DNA of 55,961 nt from JAEUIG01 sp046349775 (GTDB lineage: Bacteria; Planctomycetota; Planctomycetia; Planctomycetales; Planctomycetaceae), in NCBI GenBank assembly GCA_046349775.1, contig JAXMBS010000036.1, positions 1 through 55,961 of the forward strand. Direction: 5' to 3'. The translations under genes and the position numbers were made by a program. Of this stretch, positions 25,108 to 33,473 are shown one piece after another. The notes under the pieces were generated by a model. It searched no databases, was not told where the DNA came from, and saw nothing but the letters and a program-made list of their open reading frames with translations. Every line of letters starts with the position of its first letter. The first letter of the stretch is position 1.

Positions 25108-25503
25108 CGCGCCAATCACCTGGACCCGATCCGGCCGCCGCCGGTTCAGGATCTCACCGGCATCCTGCGCGCAAGTCTACCGGGTGCGATTGGCTGCGTA
25201 AAACGGTGCCAAGGAGCGGAGAGAGCGACGCCATCGGGCCAAATCATCCGCGAGACTCTTGCTCCCGCGTGCAACCACAGTCGAAATCACGAGGCGTTTC
25301 GGCTTGCCGGGGATGGCTGCGTTACGTACAGCGTGGTTGTCTCGCCGCCGATTCAGTCAGAGCGGGAAGTCCAGCGCTGGCCCGATCACGTGAAGGAACC
25401 ATCTTCCCCCAGAAACCAGTCCCAACGCCCCTCACGTTCTTAGCCGAGCGCCCGGTGTAATTTTCGACCAAATCGGGGTCTGGACATGGGGGTTGGCTCC
25501 CGG

Positions 25504-25722
25504 ATGAGTTCAAACCTCGTTCAGAAAGCACTCTCCATCGCTGGAAGTGCCATTTGGTCGAACGATGGCATCCTCATACTGCCCGCAGTTGGGAGGGTGG
25601 GCGTGATCCAGTACGATACTGGATGTCCGAATGGAGCTTCGGTCTCACGGGGACAGCTCACGTTGCGGTTGGATGGGCTTCCGCAGGCACCGAGATTCAG
25701 AGCGTCTCAAAGGGCAGGGTGA
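25504..25722 (+). CDS. Possible small hypothetical protein or fragment
   Basis: An ATG at 25504 opens 72 codons, beginning MSSNLVQKALSIAGSAIWSN and continuing DGILILPAVGRVGVIQYD. The first 38 residues look protein-like, whereas the rest is Arg/Pro-rich; another frame from about 25620 reads EWSFGLTGTAHVAVGWAS, so a frameshift is possible. It lies inside the tRNA-bracketed segment. No family was recognised. Confidence 0.25.
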   Translation: MSSNLVQKALSIAGSAIWSNDGILILPAVGRVGVIQYDTGCPNGASVSRGQLTLRLDGLPQAPRFRASQRAG

Positions 25723-26025
25723 GACATGCTGTCCGGTCGCATCATTGTGTGGTCAACGTTCTGGCTCGTTGCAGTTGGTGCGATGCCACCTTGCATATTG
25801 CCACGTTACCGGGCTTATCCAGTCTCGAGATTACAGCCTGCCGGACGGCATGCCAGTTACCGAAACAACGGTGCATCCGTCGCCGTGGTGGCTGATGCCG
25901 TCCACTGCCGGAGCTTGCGGTCTCCGGGGTCGCGGTCATCGTCATGGTTTTAAGATGGCGAGTCGAAACGCAGCCGACACTGATCGCAACGCGAGCAATC
26001 AGCCGAAAGAGCATTCATTTGCATT

Positions 26026-26051
26026 CCGCCAGACTGGCGGGGTTTCTTTTT
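26026..26051 (+). terminator. Possible intrinsic terminator inside the bracketed segment
   Basis: CCGCCA and TGGCGG pair around GAC (26026-26040) and are followed by GGTTTCTTTTT. The stem is short but GC-rich and the T-run is good. It would end transcription of the small ORFs from 25.5 kb. Confidence 0.45.
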
Positions 26052-27059
26052 GCGCTCGTGGTATGATGCGGGCATCGCCGAACCACCGCAGCACGTCCGA
26101 TGAGAAATCGCGATATCGATGCCCTTGCTACTTTCGTGTAGACGCTGTGATGGCCCCGTTGCTCCTGCTGACGTTTCAGATGTTCTCAGGGGACCGTACG
26201 ACTTTGTCAGCCGAGAAAGTCTGTTTCGGTTCATCGTCCTTGTGGTGATCGCCTGGCCGGAGGCGGATGGGTGCGGGATCGGGTGGTTCGGGGAATAATC
26301 GACCGACGTTCAGTCCTCTAGACCGCAAAGATTAAACTGACCCACTACCGCCAGCCGGGTGACCCTCCCTCTGACTGGACCTGCCAGCCGAATCTATGAG
26401 AAGCTACGGGGCATCTCGACCATGCCCGCCACCCGCCCCCGCCGTTCGCTGCAGCGGCGGCTCCCGCCGATCTGCTGCCTCACCGGGTTCGCGTCGGCGT
26501 CCTTGCCTACCAAGTCGGCGAACTGTGAGGGCCTGCGGTTCCGCTGGCGACGGCCTTGATGGGACTCGTTGTTCAGGCATCTTGGAACGGAGATCGCCCC
26601 AGTGATGCTAACCCGCCCCCGCCGACTCGTCAGACGCGCCCGTGATCGGGCTATTTCCTCAATGGTTTGCCTGCTCGCATATCTTGAGTGGCGCATCGCA
26701 TCACATTGACCTGCGGTTTGTCGAGTTGGGTTTATGTTCACGACAGTAAAAGGAGCCCGGTTTATTACAAAATACAACTCTGACGGGACCGGTGCGGTCT
26801 ACGGCGTTGCACGCTCTCGAACGATGCCGGTCTGAGTTCGATTGGTCGGTAACAATGGGCAACTCAAGGCGATGCGCGAAAGCGGGCTATCAGCCAGAAT
26901 ACCGGCGATGCGCCGGACGCTGACCAGCAGCCGCCAAAGCCGATTCCGCAGGCGCGCCAATATCCTGCATTACGCGCGAAATCCGTTCTCTGATCCCGCG
27001 CTTCTTTGAAAGATTGTCGCAAAAAGAGATCGAGTCCTTGGACCCGCAATGGTGATCCC
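26052..27059. other. Degenerate stretch with small leader-like ORFs
   Basis: No convincing full gene is present. Two short frames share a basic opening with the genes downstream: ATG 26422 (MPATRPRRSLQRR, about 45 codons) and ATG 26605 (MLTRPRRLVRRARDR, 34 codons, ending 26709 after VCLLAYLEW). They look like 5' ends of a small membrane-protein family whose bodies have been lost. Another 33-codon frame at 26734 has no recognisable content. Confidence 0.35.
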
Positions 27060-27469
27060 ATGCCAGCCACCCGCAGACGCCGGATCGTCAGACGTGTTGT
27101 CATGGCACTGGTGCGTTACGACAAGTGGGAATCGCCCGATGGAGAAAGCATCACGGAGCGGAACGGCGGCTTAATCATTGTCACAATGGCGGTTTTACTG
27201 ATTGGCGGCTGCCTCGTGCAGGGAACATAGCCGATGAGGACATCTACAAGGCCGTGCAAATAGGGATGAGTCGCAAGGACGTAGAGGCAAGCGTCGGCAA
27301 ACCGGTCCTAGACTTGGGGCGGGAGGCGTACTACGGCAGCAAGCCAGCTATCGAGGACTGGCAATCTCCGGTAGCACCGTATTCGGTCCGTATTACGTAT
27401 TCCAAAGACAACGTCGTCGAGTCCAAAAAGCATTTCACATCTCAACGCTCACATTCATTGCCGAAATGA
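27060..27469 (+). pseudogene. Small lipoprotein-like (SmpA/BamE-like) protein, frameshifted near 27230
   Basis: The frame from ATG 27060 opens MPATRRRRIVRRVVMALV and ends at 27230 after IIVTMAVLLIGGCLVQGT, which contains a lipobox-like IGGC. One base later in frame, the next reading continues IADEDIYKAVQIGMSRKDVE, then ASVGKPVLDLG and SVRITYSKDNVVESKK, ending 27469. The block IGMSRKDVEASVGKP resembles the start of SmpA/OmlA (BamE-type) domains. The stop overlaps the next ATG (ATGA), suggesting translational coupling with 27466-27837. A shorter start at ATG 27186 would give a cleaner lipoprotein signal. Confidence 0.4.
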
Positions 27470-27837
27470 CCGCCACCCGCTCCCGCCGGATCGTCAGACG
27501 TGTTGTGATGGTGCTGGCGGTCGTGGTGCTGCTGGTGGTGTGGTATGTCGGGGTGTGGGTCGGTGCGTCGCGCGCTGGCAAAGCTCGCCTCATATCGCGG
27601 AACACCACCAAAGTGATTCGGCCCGTGTTTGAACCGATCATCAGTTATACGGACTCCGATCGACCGGGCGCAGAGCTGCTGTTCAAGATGTGGTGGAAAT
27701 TGAATCCGCCGGGGCTGGTCAAGCGCCCCGGCTCCGATCCACCATGCTACAGGTTGGACATTTCGCCGCTGTCGCCTGTCGCTCGTCCGATCCCGCTTTT
27801 GGAATTGCCGCCGGACGTGCATTTGTGCCGTTTGTAA
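27466..27837 (+). CDS. Small membrane-anchored hypothetical protein
   Basis: A 123-residue protein beginning MTATRSRRIVRRVVM, then a membrane helix VLAVVVLLVVWYVGVWVGAS. A soluble part follows with ISRNTTKVIRPVFEPIISYT and ELLFKMWWKLNPPG. The first 46 nt match the start of the ORF at 27060 at 40 positions, including the same ATCGTCAGACGTGTTGT block, so the two 5' ends are duplicates although the bodies differ. The start overlaps the upstream stop (ATGA). No family was recognised; it is probably inner-membrane with the body outside the cytosol. Confidence 0.5.
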   Translation: MTATRSRRIVRRVVMVLAVVVLLVVWYVGVWVGASRAGKARLISRNTTKVIRPVFEPIISYTDSDRPGAELLFKMWWKLNPPGLVKRPGSDPPCYRLDISPLSPVARPIPLLELPPDVHLCRL

Positions 27838-28062
27838 CCCGCGTGCCGAATGTCGCAGGGTCATGGGATCACTGAGGCGGAGCGGTGAGGAGGCTTCAGC
27901 GCCGCCCACAATCCGCTAGAGCCAACCCCGCATAGTCACCCCGTCCGGAGACTCCCTAGAATGTCCGTGTGCCGTGGCTCAGCCCGGTGCATGCGGGGCA
28001 ATTGAGTTACGACATCTGACGCGACACCCCGATAGAGACACCAACGAAGCGAGTTAACGCCA

Positions 28063-28173
28063 ATGAGTGCGGACTCGCAGCCAAAGAGCAGAACCGAGCG
28101 CCGGCGGCGGTGGGGTGAGGGGACGTTCTGCAATCTGACTTCGCCTGATCTGAGTCTGGTTCGCAAGTGCTGA
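28063..28173 (+). CDS. Possible 36-residue leader-like fragment
   Basis: An ATG at 28063 gives MSADSQPKSRTERRRRWGE and a stop 17 codons later. The basic opening resembles the N-terminus at 14080 (TDELQKPKRKRRRWLL) but no membrane helix follows. It is probably the 5' remnant of another small membrane-protein gene. Confidence 0.2.
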   Translation: MSADSQPKSRTERRRRWGEGTFCNLTSPDLSLVRKC

Positions 28174-28257
28174 CGGGCGGTTGTAGGCTACAACCGATGC
28201 CTCTGGAATGCCCCGTTTTTCTCGGGAATTTGCAGGATTCCCTCCAGAGTCCCAGAA

Positions 28258-28344
28258 TGAGAAAACCCCTTAGTTTCTAGGGGTTTTGCGCATTCTTTGG
28301 GCTAATTAGGAAACCGCCGCTCTATCCAACTGAGCTACGGGGAC
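28258..28344 (-). ncRNA. Candidate small RNA: tRNA-Arg 5' half joined to a terminator
   Basis: The minus strand starts with GTCCCCGTAGCTCAGTTGG through the D-arm and half the anticodon arm (identical to the intact tRNA), then about 20 nt (AATTAGCCCAAAGAATGCGC), then a perfect 9-bp hairpin with a T-run. If the flank retains the original tRNA promoter, an RNA of about 85 nt would be made. It may simply be an integration scar. Confidence 0.3.
28262..28287. terminator. Bidirectional intrinsic terminator
   Basis: AAAACCCCT (28262-28270) and AGGGGTTTT (28279-28287) form a perfect 9-bp stem with loop TAGTTTCT. The A/T-tailed arms let it work on either strand: it would end transcripts from the small ORFs on + and the tRNA half on -. 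Confidence 0.7.
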
Positions 28345-28345
28345 A
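28306..28345. repeat. 40-bp direct repeat, copy 2 (tRNA-Arg 5' half; attachment-site-like)
   Basis: This is an exact copy of 25068-25107 in the same orientation. The 3' half of the tRNA is missing here: after TTTCCTAA the minus strand diverges into TTAGCCC. The pair brackets 3,238 bp. Confidence 0.75.
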
Positions 28346-28643
28346 TGCGCGAACGGCGAGACTGTGGCACCGGATGTCGGGAGCACTTCGACGCCCGACC
28401 GGTTCGCCGCAATCGGCCCGGCATTGCAAAAGTTTACTCGTTGATTGCCGCAGCGTAAAACCGGCCGGTCGGCCGGCAGCGAGGAGACGTCTCGATCGCG
28501 TTTGGCCGCAAGCGGCGTGGGGATGGTTGCAGATTGCCCCGCGTTGTACTGTGGAGACCGCGGCGGTGAGGGGGCGCACGCGACGCCGATCGACCCTGCG
28601 GAACCGGCGACACGAATTCCTCGGCAATCGGAAGACACACAAC
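28346..28643. other. Intergenic, no gene seen
   Basis: This is about 300 bp of GC-rich sequence between the tRNA fragment and the TauD-like gene. Open frames on both strands are Arg-rich shadows. If the tRNA fragment marks the pre-integration start of the tRNA, its original promoter should lie in 28346-28420 on the minus strand; no strong -10/-35 pair was recognised. Confidence 0.3.
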
Positions 28644-29660
28644 ATGCCCGCCGGACATCGGTCCCTGTCGATTTCGACGTTGCGGCTTCCGCAGCAGCCT
28701 GCCTATCACGGCGTCTCCTTCCCGCTCGTGCTGCAGTGCGACGATCCATCCGGCGACTGGGACGCCGTCACTGCGTGGATTGAGGCTGAGCGTGAGAATT
28801 TGATGGAGCAGGCCCGCCGGCACGCGGTTCTGTTCCGCGGTTTTCCTGTCGGCACTCCAGAGGACTTCGACCGGTTTATCGCCGCTTTCGGCGTGGAGAA
28901 CTTTCCCTACGACCGGTCGCTCTCCAACGCCGTGCGGATCAACTACACGCCGCGTGTCTTTTCGGCGAACGCCGCCGCCCGACGTCACGATCCATCTGCA
29001 TCATGAAATGCGCAGACGCCGATTTTTCCGGCAGGTTGTTTTTCTTCTGCCAGCAGCCGGCGGAACAGGAAGCGCCACTCCGCTTGCCGGTCCGATATCC
29101 TCTTCGAACAGATGATCGAACGCTGCCCGCAATTCGCTCGCGACTGCGAGCAGAAGGGGCTGCGGTATTCGAATGTGATGCCGTCCGCGAACGATACTGC
29201 CTCCGGGATGGGGCGCAGCTGGCAGTTGACATTCCGATCCGACTCGCGCGCCGGCGCCGAGCAGCGGCTCCGGGAACTGGGTTACTCGTGGGAATGGCTG
29301 TCGGACGGCTGCCTGCGGGCGACGACCCCCCCGCTGCCGGCGGTCCGCGAGATCGCCCCCGGCCGGAAGACGTTCTTCAACCAGTTGATCGCCGCGGCCC
29401 AGGGTTGGAAGGACGCCCGCAACGACCCGTCAAAGGCGATCACCCACGGCGACGGCACACCGCTCGATCGGCACGCGGTGCAGCAAGTCGCCGAGATGGC
29501 GGAAAGACTGACGTTCGACACCCCCTGGCAGCAGGGAGACGTGGCCCTGCTCGACAACCTGGTGGTCATGCATGGCCGCCGCACGTTTCGAGGCACGCGG
29601 AGAGTGCTCGCATCTCTGGCCGACCCCGGCCGTCACGCGTTTCCAGTGATTGGCGCCTGA
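28644..29660 (+). pseudogene. TauD/TfdA-family dioxygenase, frameshifted near 28975-29100
   Basis: The protein is of the Fe(II)/2-oxoglutarate-dependent TauD/SyrP-like type. The first frame (from ATG 28644) has HAVLFRGFPVGTPEDFDRFI and LSNAVRINYTPRVFSAN. After a shift, PDVTIHLHHEM supplies the metal His. Two more shifts give FSGRLFFFCQQPAEQ and RSDILFEQMIERCPQFARDC. The last frame (29112-29660) includes SGMGRSWQLTF, the distal DVALLDNLVVMHGRRTF with the second metal His, and GTRRVLASL. At least three indels are needed. The length of about 338 residues is normal for this group. Family members hydroxylate amino acids or small acids; the substrate is unknown. Confidence 0.78.
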
Positions 29661-29751
29661 ATTTGCCGAAGGTTCGCGGGAACGGATGGCGGACGTTTGT
29701 TGCCGGCGTGCGTTGGCGTGACATTCGAACGAGGCAGACAACAGCCGTCAC

Positions 29752-31059
29752 ATGACTCCAGTAACGACGCCGAACAACGAGGATGTCCATCTTCGTTGGT
29801 ACGCCGATGTGACGGCGTATCAGTGGATCGTCCTCGCGATGGCGTCCGCCGGTTGGGTGTTCGACGTCTATGAAGGCCAGATTTTCAACATCACCCGCAA
29901 CCAGTTGCTGTCCGATGTCCTCGGACGCAGCGGCGCCGACGTCGCCCGCTATGGCGACATGTTCCTGGGCATCTTCCTGCTGGGAGGGACGGTGGGTGGT
30001 CTGGCGGCCGGTTCGCTGGCCGATCGTTATGGGCGCCGCCCGTTGATGATCGCGACGATCCTGATCTACTCGGTCTTCTCGGGGCTGACGTACTTTGCGA
30101 GCGAACTATGGCACGTGGCGGCGCTGCGGTTCCTTGTGGCCGTGGGAGTTGGCGGCGAATGGGCCGTCGCAGCCAGCCTCGTGGCGGAAGTTTTTCCCGT
30201 GCGGGCCCGCGCCCATGCGGCCGGGATCTTTCACGCCTCGAGCGTCATCGGCACGTGGCTGGCGGCGCTGGCCGGGCTGGCCGTGGGGGCACAATGGCGT
30301 CTCGCCTTCCTGTTCGGGATCATTCCCGCGCTGCTCGTGCTCTGGGTCCGGGGACAACTCCGCGAGCCGGATCAGTGGCAGTCTCACGCCGTCGCGGGGA
30401 CCGCGACAACAGGTTCCGTTCAACGCGGCAGTTTCCGAGAGTTGCTGACGAGCAGTCCGTGGAAACATCGTGCCTGGCTGGGAATGGTGCTGGCATCCGC
30501 AGGATTGGGCACGTTCTGGGCGGTTACGGTCGCCGGTCAGGATCTGACGCAGGCGTTACTCGTGCGAACCGGCGCCGCCGCTGACGCGGCCTCGCAGCAG
30601 GCGAAGTTTGCCTATGGCATCGTGCAGACGGCCGGCGGCGGAGTCGGTCTACTGGCATTTGGCCCGTTGTCGGCCCGGTTCGGACGACGAATGACATTCG
30701 TCGTGTTCCAACTGCTGGCGTTTCTTGTAGTTCCCGTCACCTGCTGGCTGCCGCAGTCGTATTCGCAGTTGTTGTGCATCCTGCCGGTGTTTGGTTTCCT
30801 GACGCTGGGGATCCACGCCGGCTATGCGATCTACTTCCCGGAACTGTTCCCGACGCGGTTGCGGGCGACCGGCACCAGCTTCTGTTTCAACGGGGGGCGA
30901 CTGCTGGCGGTTCCGGTCCTGTTCTGCTCCGGTTGGCTCAAGGCCCAGTCCGCGATCGATCTGCGGGTCGCCGTCACTTCGCTGGCGGCCCTGTTTATTC
31001 TGGGAACAATCGTCGTACTGTTCCTGCCCGAGACCCGCGGCCAGAGTCTTCCGGAATAG
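29752..31059 (+). CDS. MFS transporter (aromatic-acid/sugar-symporter-like)
   Basis: A 435-residue polytopic membrane protein with about twelve helices. It has AGWVFDVYEGQIFNI in TM1, the MFS motif GSLADRYGRRPLM after TM2, VGVGGEWAVAASLVAEVFP in TM4, YFPELFPTRLRATGTSFCFN in the second half, and ends LFLPETRGQSLPE. The D in TM1 and the GGEW helix are shared with the paralogue at 5054-6658 and with acid:proton symporters. The start at 29752 gives a 25-residue cytosolic lead. It follows the TauD-like gene on the same strand, so uptake of that enzyme's substrate is possible but unproven. Confidence 0.88.
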   Translation: MTPVTTPNNEDVHLRWYADVTAYQWIVLAMASAGWVFDVYEGQIFNITRNQLLSDVLGRSGADVARYGDMFLGIFLLGGTVGGLAAGSLADRYGRRPLMIATILIYSVFSGLTYFASELWHVAALRFLVAVGVGGEWAVAASLVAEVFPVRARAHAAGIFHASSVIGTWLAALAGLAVGAQWRLAFLFGIIPALLVLWVRGQLREPDQWQSHAVAGTATTGSVQRGSFRELLTSSPWKHRAWLGMVLASAGLGTFWAVTVAGQDLTQALLVRTGAAADAASQQAKFAYGIVQTAGGGVGLLAFGPLSARFGRRMTFVVFQLLAFLVVPVTCWLPQSYSQLLCILPVFGFLTLGIHAGYAIYFPELFPTRLRATGTSFCFNGGRLLAVPVLFCSGWLKAQSAIDLRVAVTSLAALFILGTIVVLFLPETRGQSLPE

Positions 31060-31129
31060 CAATGCAGGCGTCGCTGGGCCAGCGCAGGAACTTCACTGTG
31101 CGGATCAGCGTTTGACGGCGCGGTATCGC

Positions 31130-32149
31130 TCATTGACAGTCGAGCACCAACCGACCTTGCACGCGGCCGGATTTCAACTCCGCCAGCGCCTCGTTCACCT
31201 CCCGCAGCGGGCGGCGCTGCGTGACGATCGACTGGATCTGTCCGCTCGCTACCGCCTGGACGACCTCCCGCAGGTCCGCAAACGAGCCGCCGCGCGAGCC
31301 GATGAGCTCAAACTCGTTCTGGGCGAACTGCTTCGCCGAGAGCCGGTATTCGTCCGGCGTGTAACCGACGACGATGAGGCGACCCCCCGGCTTGAGCGAA
31401 GCGACGCCGGTGGCCAGCGACTCGGCCGAGCCGACGACGTCAATGACGCAATCGAAACCAACGCCTGCGTAACGGCGCAATGCGTCAGCATTGTCAGGAT
31501 GGTCGGCAACAAGGACGGCGTCCGCGCCGAGTTCCATTGTCCACCGGCATTTGCCAGGTGATCGCTCGATAGCGACCACAGTCGCACCCGCAATTTTGGC
31601 GAACTGAACAACGAACGACCCGACTCCGCCCACACCGATCACCAGCACCGTTTCTCCGGGCTGTAATCTCGCACGTCCCACTGCGTGCCAGGCGGTCAGT
31701 CCGGCATCACACAGCACGGCTGCGTCGTGCCACGGCACGCTGTCGGGAATTCGCACGAGCTGCCGCACCGCGACGCAGAGCCTTTCCGCATATCCGCCCG
31801 GGACATGCTTCACGCCGATGACGCCCACCATGTCCGGGCACAATTGCTCGCGGGGGGACCGATACCACGGACTGTCCGGTGGGATCAGGAAAATGTAGGG
31901 AATGACGCGGTCGCCTGGCGCGAAGTCGCGCACATTGCGGCCGACCTGTTCGACGACCCCCGCCGGCTCATGTCCCATGATGAACGGCAATTCGGGCGTA
32001 TACCCGAAGCCGTCGAGCAGCTTGAGATCGGTGCCGTCGATGCCGCAGGCCATCACGCGCACTACGACGTCGTCCGGCCCCGGCTGCGGATCCGGAACCT
32101 CAACGAGTTCCAGCGGGGCGCCGAATTTCGTCAGCAGCGCAGCTTTCAT
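31130..32149 (-). CDS. Zinc-type alcohol dehydrogenase family protein (MDR)
   Basis: About 339 residues from ATG 32149; an ATG at 32155 would add two, and frames further upstream are repeat DNA. The N-terminal catalytic domain has MACGIDGTDLKLLDG (catalytic Cys) and IMGHEPAGVVEQVG (His-Glu), typical of zinc MDR enzymes. The structural-zinc lobe lacks the usual four cysteines (only EQLCPDMVG remains). The Rossmann domain has VLVIGVGGVGSFVVQFAKIA and the NAD-type pocket VAIERSPGK. The substrate is unknown. It is followed on the same strand, in upstream position, by the TIM-barrel gene, separated by a TTTCGG-word spacer, so the two may form a sugar or polyol pathway. Confidence 0.85.
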   Translation of the reverse strand: MKAALLTKFGAPLELVEVPDPQPGPDDVVVRVMACGIDGTDLKLLDGFGYTPELPFIMGHEPAGVVEQVGRNVRDFAPGDRVIPYIFLIPPDSPWYRSPREQLCPDMVGVIGVKHVPGGYAERLCVAVRQLVRIPDSVPWHDAAVLCDAGLTAWHAVGRARLQPGETVLVIGVGGVGSFVVQFAKIAGATVVAIERSPGKCRWTMELGADAVLVADHPDNADALRRYAGVGFDCVIDVVGSAESLATGVASLKPGGRLIVVGYTPDEYRLSAKQFAQNEFELIGSRGGSFADLREVVQAVASGQIQSIVTQRRPLREVNEALAELKSGRVQGRLVLDCQ

Positions 32150-32158
32150 GCGCATCAA

Positions 32159-32190
32159 CCCTTTCGGATTTCGACATTTGGATTTCGGAT
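32159..32190 (-). repeat. ATCCGAAATCC word leader
   Basis: On the coding strand the spacer between the TIM-barrel stop and the dehydrogenase start reads ATCCGAAATCCAAATG and TCGAAATCCGAAAGGG. It is the same word family as at 22850, 42675, 48474 and (reversed) 39364. Confidence 0.5.
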
Positions 32191-33009
32191 TTACTGTCCG
32201 AGTCCCAGTTCGTGCTCGACGGCGCGGATCGGTTCGACGTTTCGGCGGGCGCCATCTTCCAGCAGCGGATAGTTGTACATGTCGCACGTCAGGCTGCCGC
32301 GGAAACCGATCTGCTTTAGCGCCGCGGTCGCACCGGCCAGGTCGAGGCAGCCGTCGCCGACGGGCAGGTGCAGCGCATACGTGCGGCAGTCGCCGTCGGA
32401 ATAGTGGACGTGCTGAATGCGCGGGCCGAGTTGCTCAATAGCCTGCAGATATGTGCGCGGCTGGCCGACGCCGTAGTGGCACGTATCGAACAGAATGCCG
32501 ACGCTGCCTGCCGGCCGACCTTCCGCAACCGCGTCGCAGAAGTCGATGCACCAGGCGTTGTCCATGCTGAGCGTGTCCGGGTGCGGCTCGAACACCAGCT
32601 TGAGCCCGGCGGCGACGGTCATGTCAGCCACCTGGCGGAAGAGCCGGACATTCGTGGCCTGGACGTCGCTTGCCGAGCGGTCGCCGTTCGTGTGCGCCCA
32701 GGTGTCATGGCTGATGACCAGCCCCAAGTCGAGAGCAGTCGCAAACTCGACGGCCCGCCCGAACTCTGCCAGCGTCGTGTCGAAGGCGACAAACGGCTCC
32801 ACCTCGACCCAGCAATCGAAACCGTACAGGCCCAGGCCGATCGATCGGGACCAGTCCACGAATGCTCGGCGAGTCTCCGGCGTCGTCAGCCTCTCGTAGA
32901 ATGCAGGGCGCGAGACTTCGATAGCGTCGAATCCGGCGCTGCGGACGATCCGGCAGATCGTTTCGATGTGCCGGTACTCATGGAAACTGACGGCATTGAT
33001 GCGCGGCAT
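32191..33009 (-). CDS. Sugar phosphate isomerase/epimerase-like TIM-barrel protein
   Basis: A 272-residue protein of the xylose-isomerase-like TIM-barrel superfamily. It starts MPRINAVSFHEYRHIETICR, with barrel strands and metal-site positions in AIEVSRPAFY, LVISHDTWAH, KLVFEPHPDTLSMDN, GILFDTCHYGVGQP, IQHVHYSDGDC and GSLTCDMYNYP. The ATG at 33009 matches the family start; the frame upstream is not family-like. No signal peptide, so cytosolic. Relatives epimerise or isomerise ketoses or inositols; the substrate is unknown. It is likely co-transcribed with the dehydrogenase downstream. Confidence 0.85.
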   Translation of the reverse strand: MPRINAVSFHEYRHIETICRIVRSAGFDAIEVSRPAFYERLTTPETRRAFVDWSRSIGLGLYGFDCWVEVEPFVAFDTTLAEFGRAVEFATALDLGLVISHDTWAHTNGDRSASDVQATNVRLFRQVADMTVAAGLKLVFEPHPDTLSMDNAWCIDFCDAVAEGRPAGSVGILFDTCHYGVGQPRTYLQAIEQLGPRIQHVHYSDGDCRTYALHLPVGDGCLDLAGATAALKQIGFRGSLTCDMYNYPLLEDGARRNVEPIRAVEHELGLGQ

Positions 33010-33206
33010 GGCTCGGTCGTCGCGTCCAGGGCGATTCCGCAGAGGATGGAACCACGGAATACCCGGAAACGGCGGAAAACGCGAGCGTAGCCTGACTCGA
33101 ATGCGAGACTGCAATCCGAAGCGTGTATGATTGCAGTGCAACCGTTGCCAGCGACGACATCGTGACACGCCAGCGTGTCAACCGCGATCCGCTAGCCAAG
33201 TTTCGT

Positions 33207-33467
33207 ATGAAAAATACGACAAAAAGCGCGCTCGAGGTTTTCGCGGTAATCGATTTCGTGATCCTCTTGGTGCTTGCGCCGCGCATCTACTCGGCATTTG
33301 CGTCCGGAGTCTCTCGAGAGGTCTACGGCGCCGTCATCGAAGTTGGTGCCGCGCTACTCGTCATTCCTGCAATTTTCGCAATCATCTGGCTCGCGGTATC
33401 GATGCTGCGTCTCAAGGACTGGATGCTGGGAAAGCGCAGTCCGATCGACCGCGATGTGCATGATTGA
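33207..33467 (+). CDS. Small two-helix membrane protein
   Basis: 86 residues from ATG 33207. Two membrane segments are clear: VFAVIDFVILLVLAPRIYSA and VGAALLVIPAIFAIIWLAVS, separated by a short loop (GVSREVYGAVIE). The C-terminus is basic (KDWMLGKRSPIDRDVHD). No family was recognised. It is convergent with the gene ending at 33474, with only 6 bp between. A longer start at 33123 would add a poorly protein-like 28 residues. Confidence 0.55.
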   Translation: MKNTTKSALEVFAVIDFVILLVLAPRIYSAFASGVSREVYGAVIEVGAALLVIPAIFAIIWLAVSMLRLKDWMLGKRSPIDRDVHD

Positions 33468-33473
33468 CTTGAT

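Noticed and set aside
25108..28305. Integrase or transposase inside the tRNA-bracketed segment
   Set aside because: No frame on either strand shows recombinase motifs; the segment may be non-autonomous or decayed.
28306..28345. A second tRNA gene
   Set aside because: Only the 5' half is present; the T-arm and 3' acceptor are missing, so it cannot be a working tRNA.
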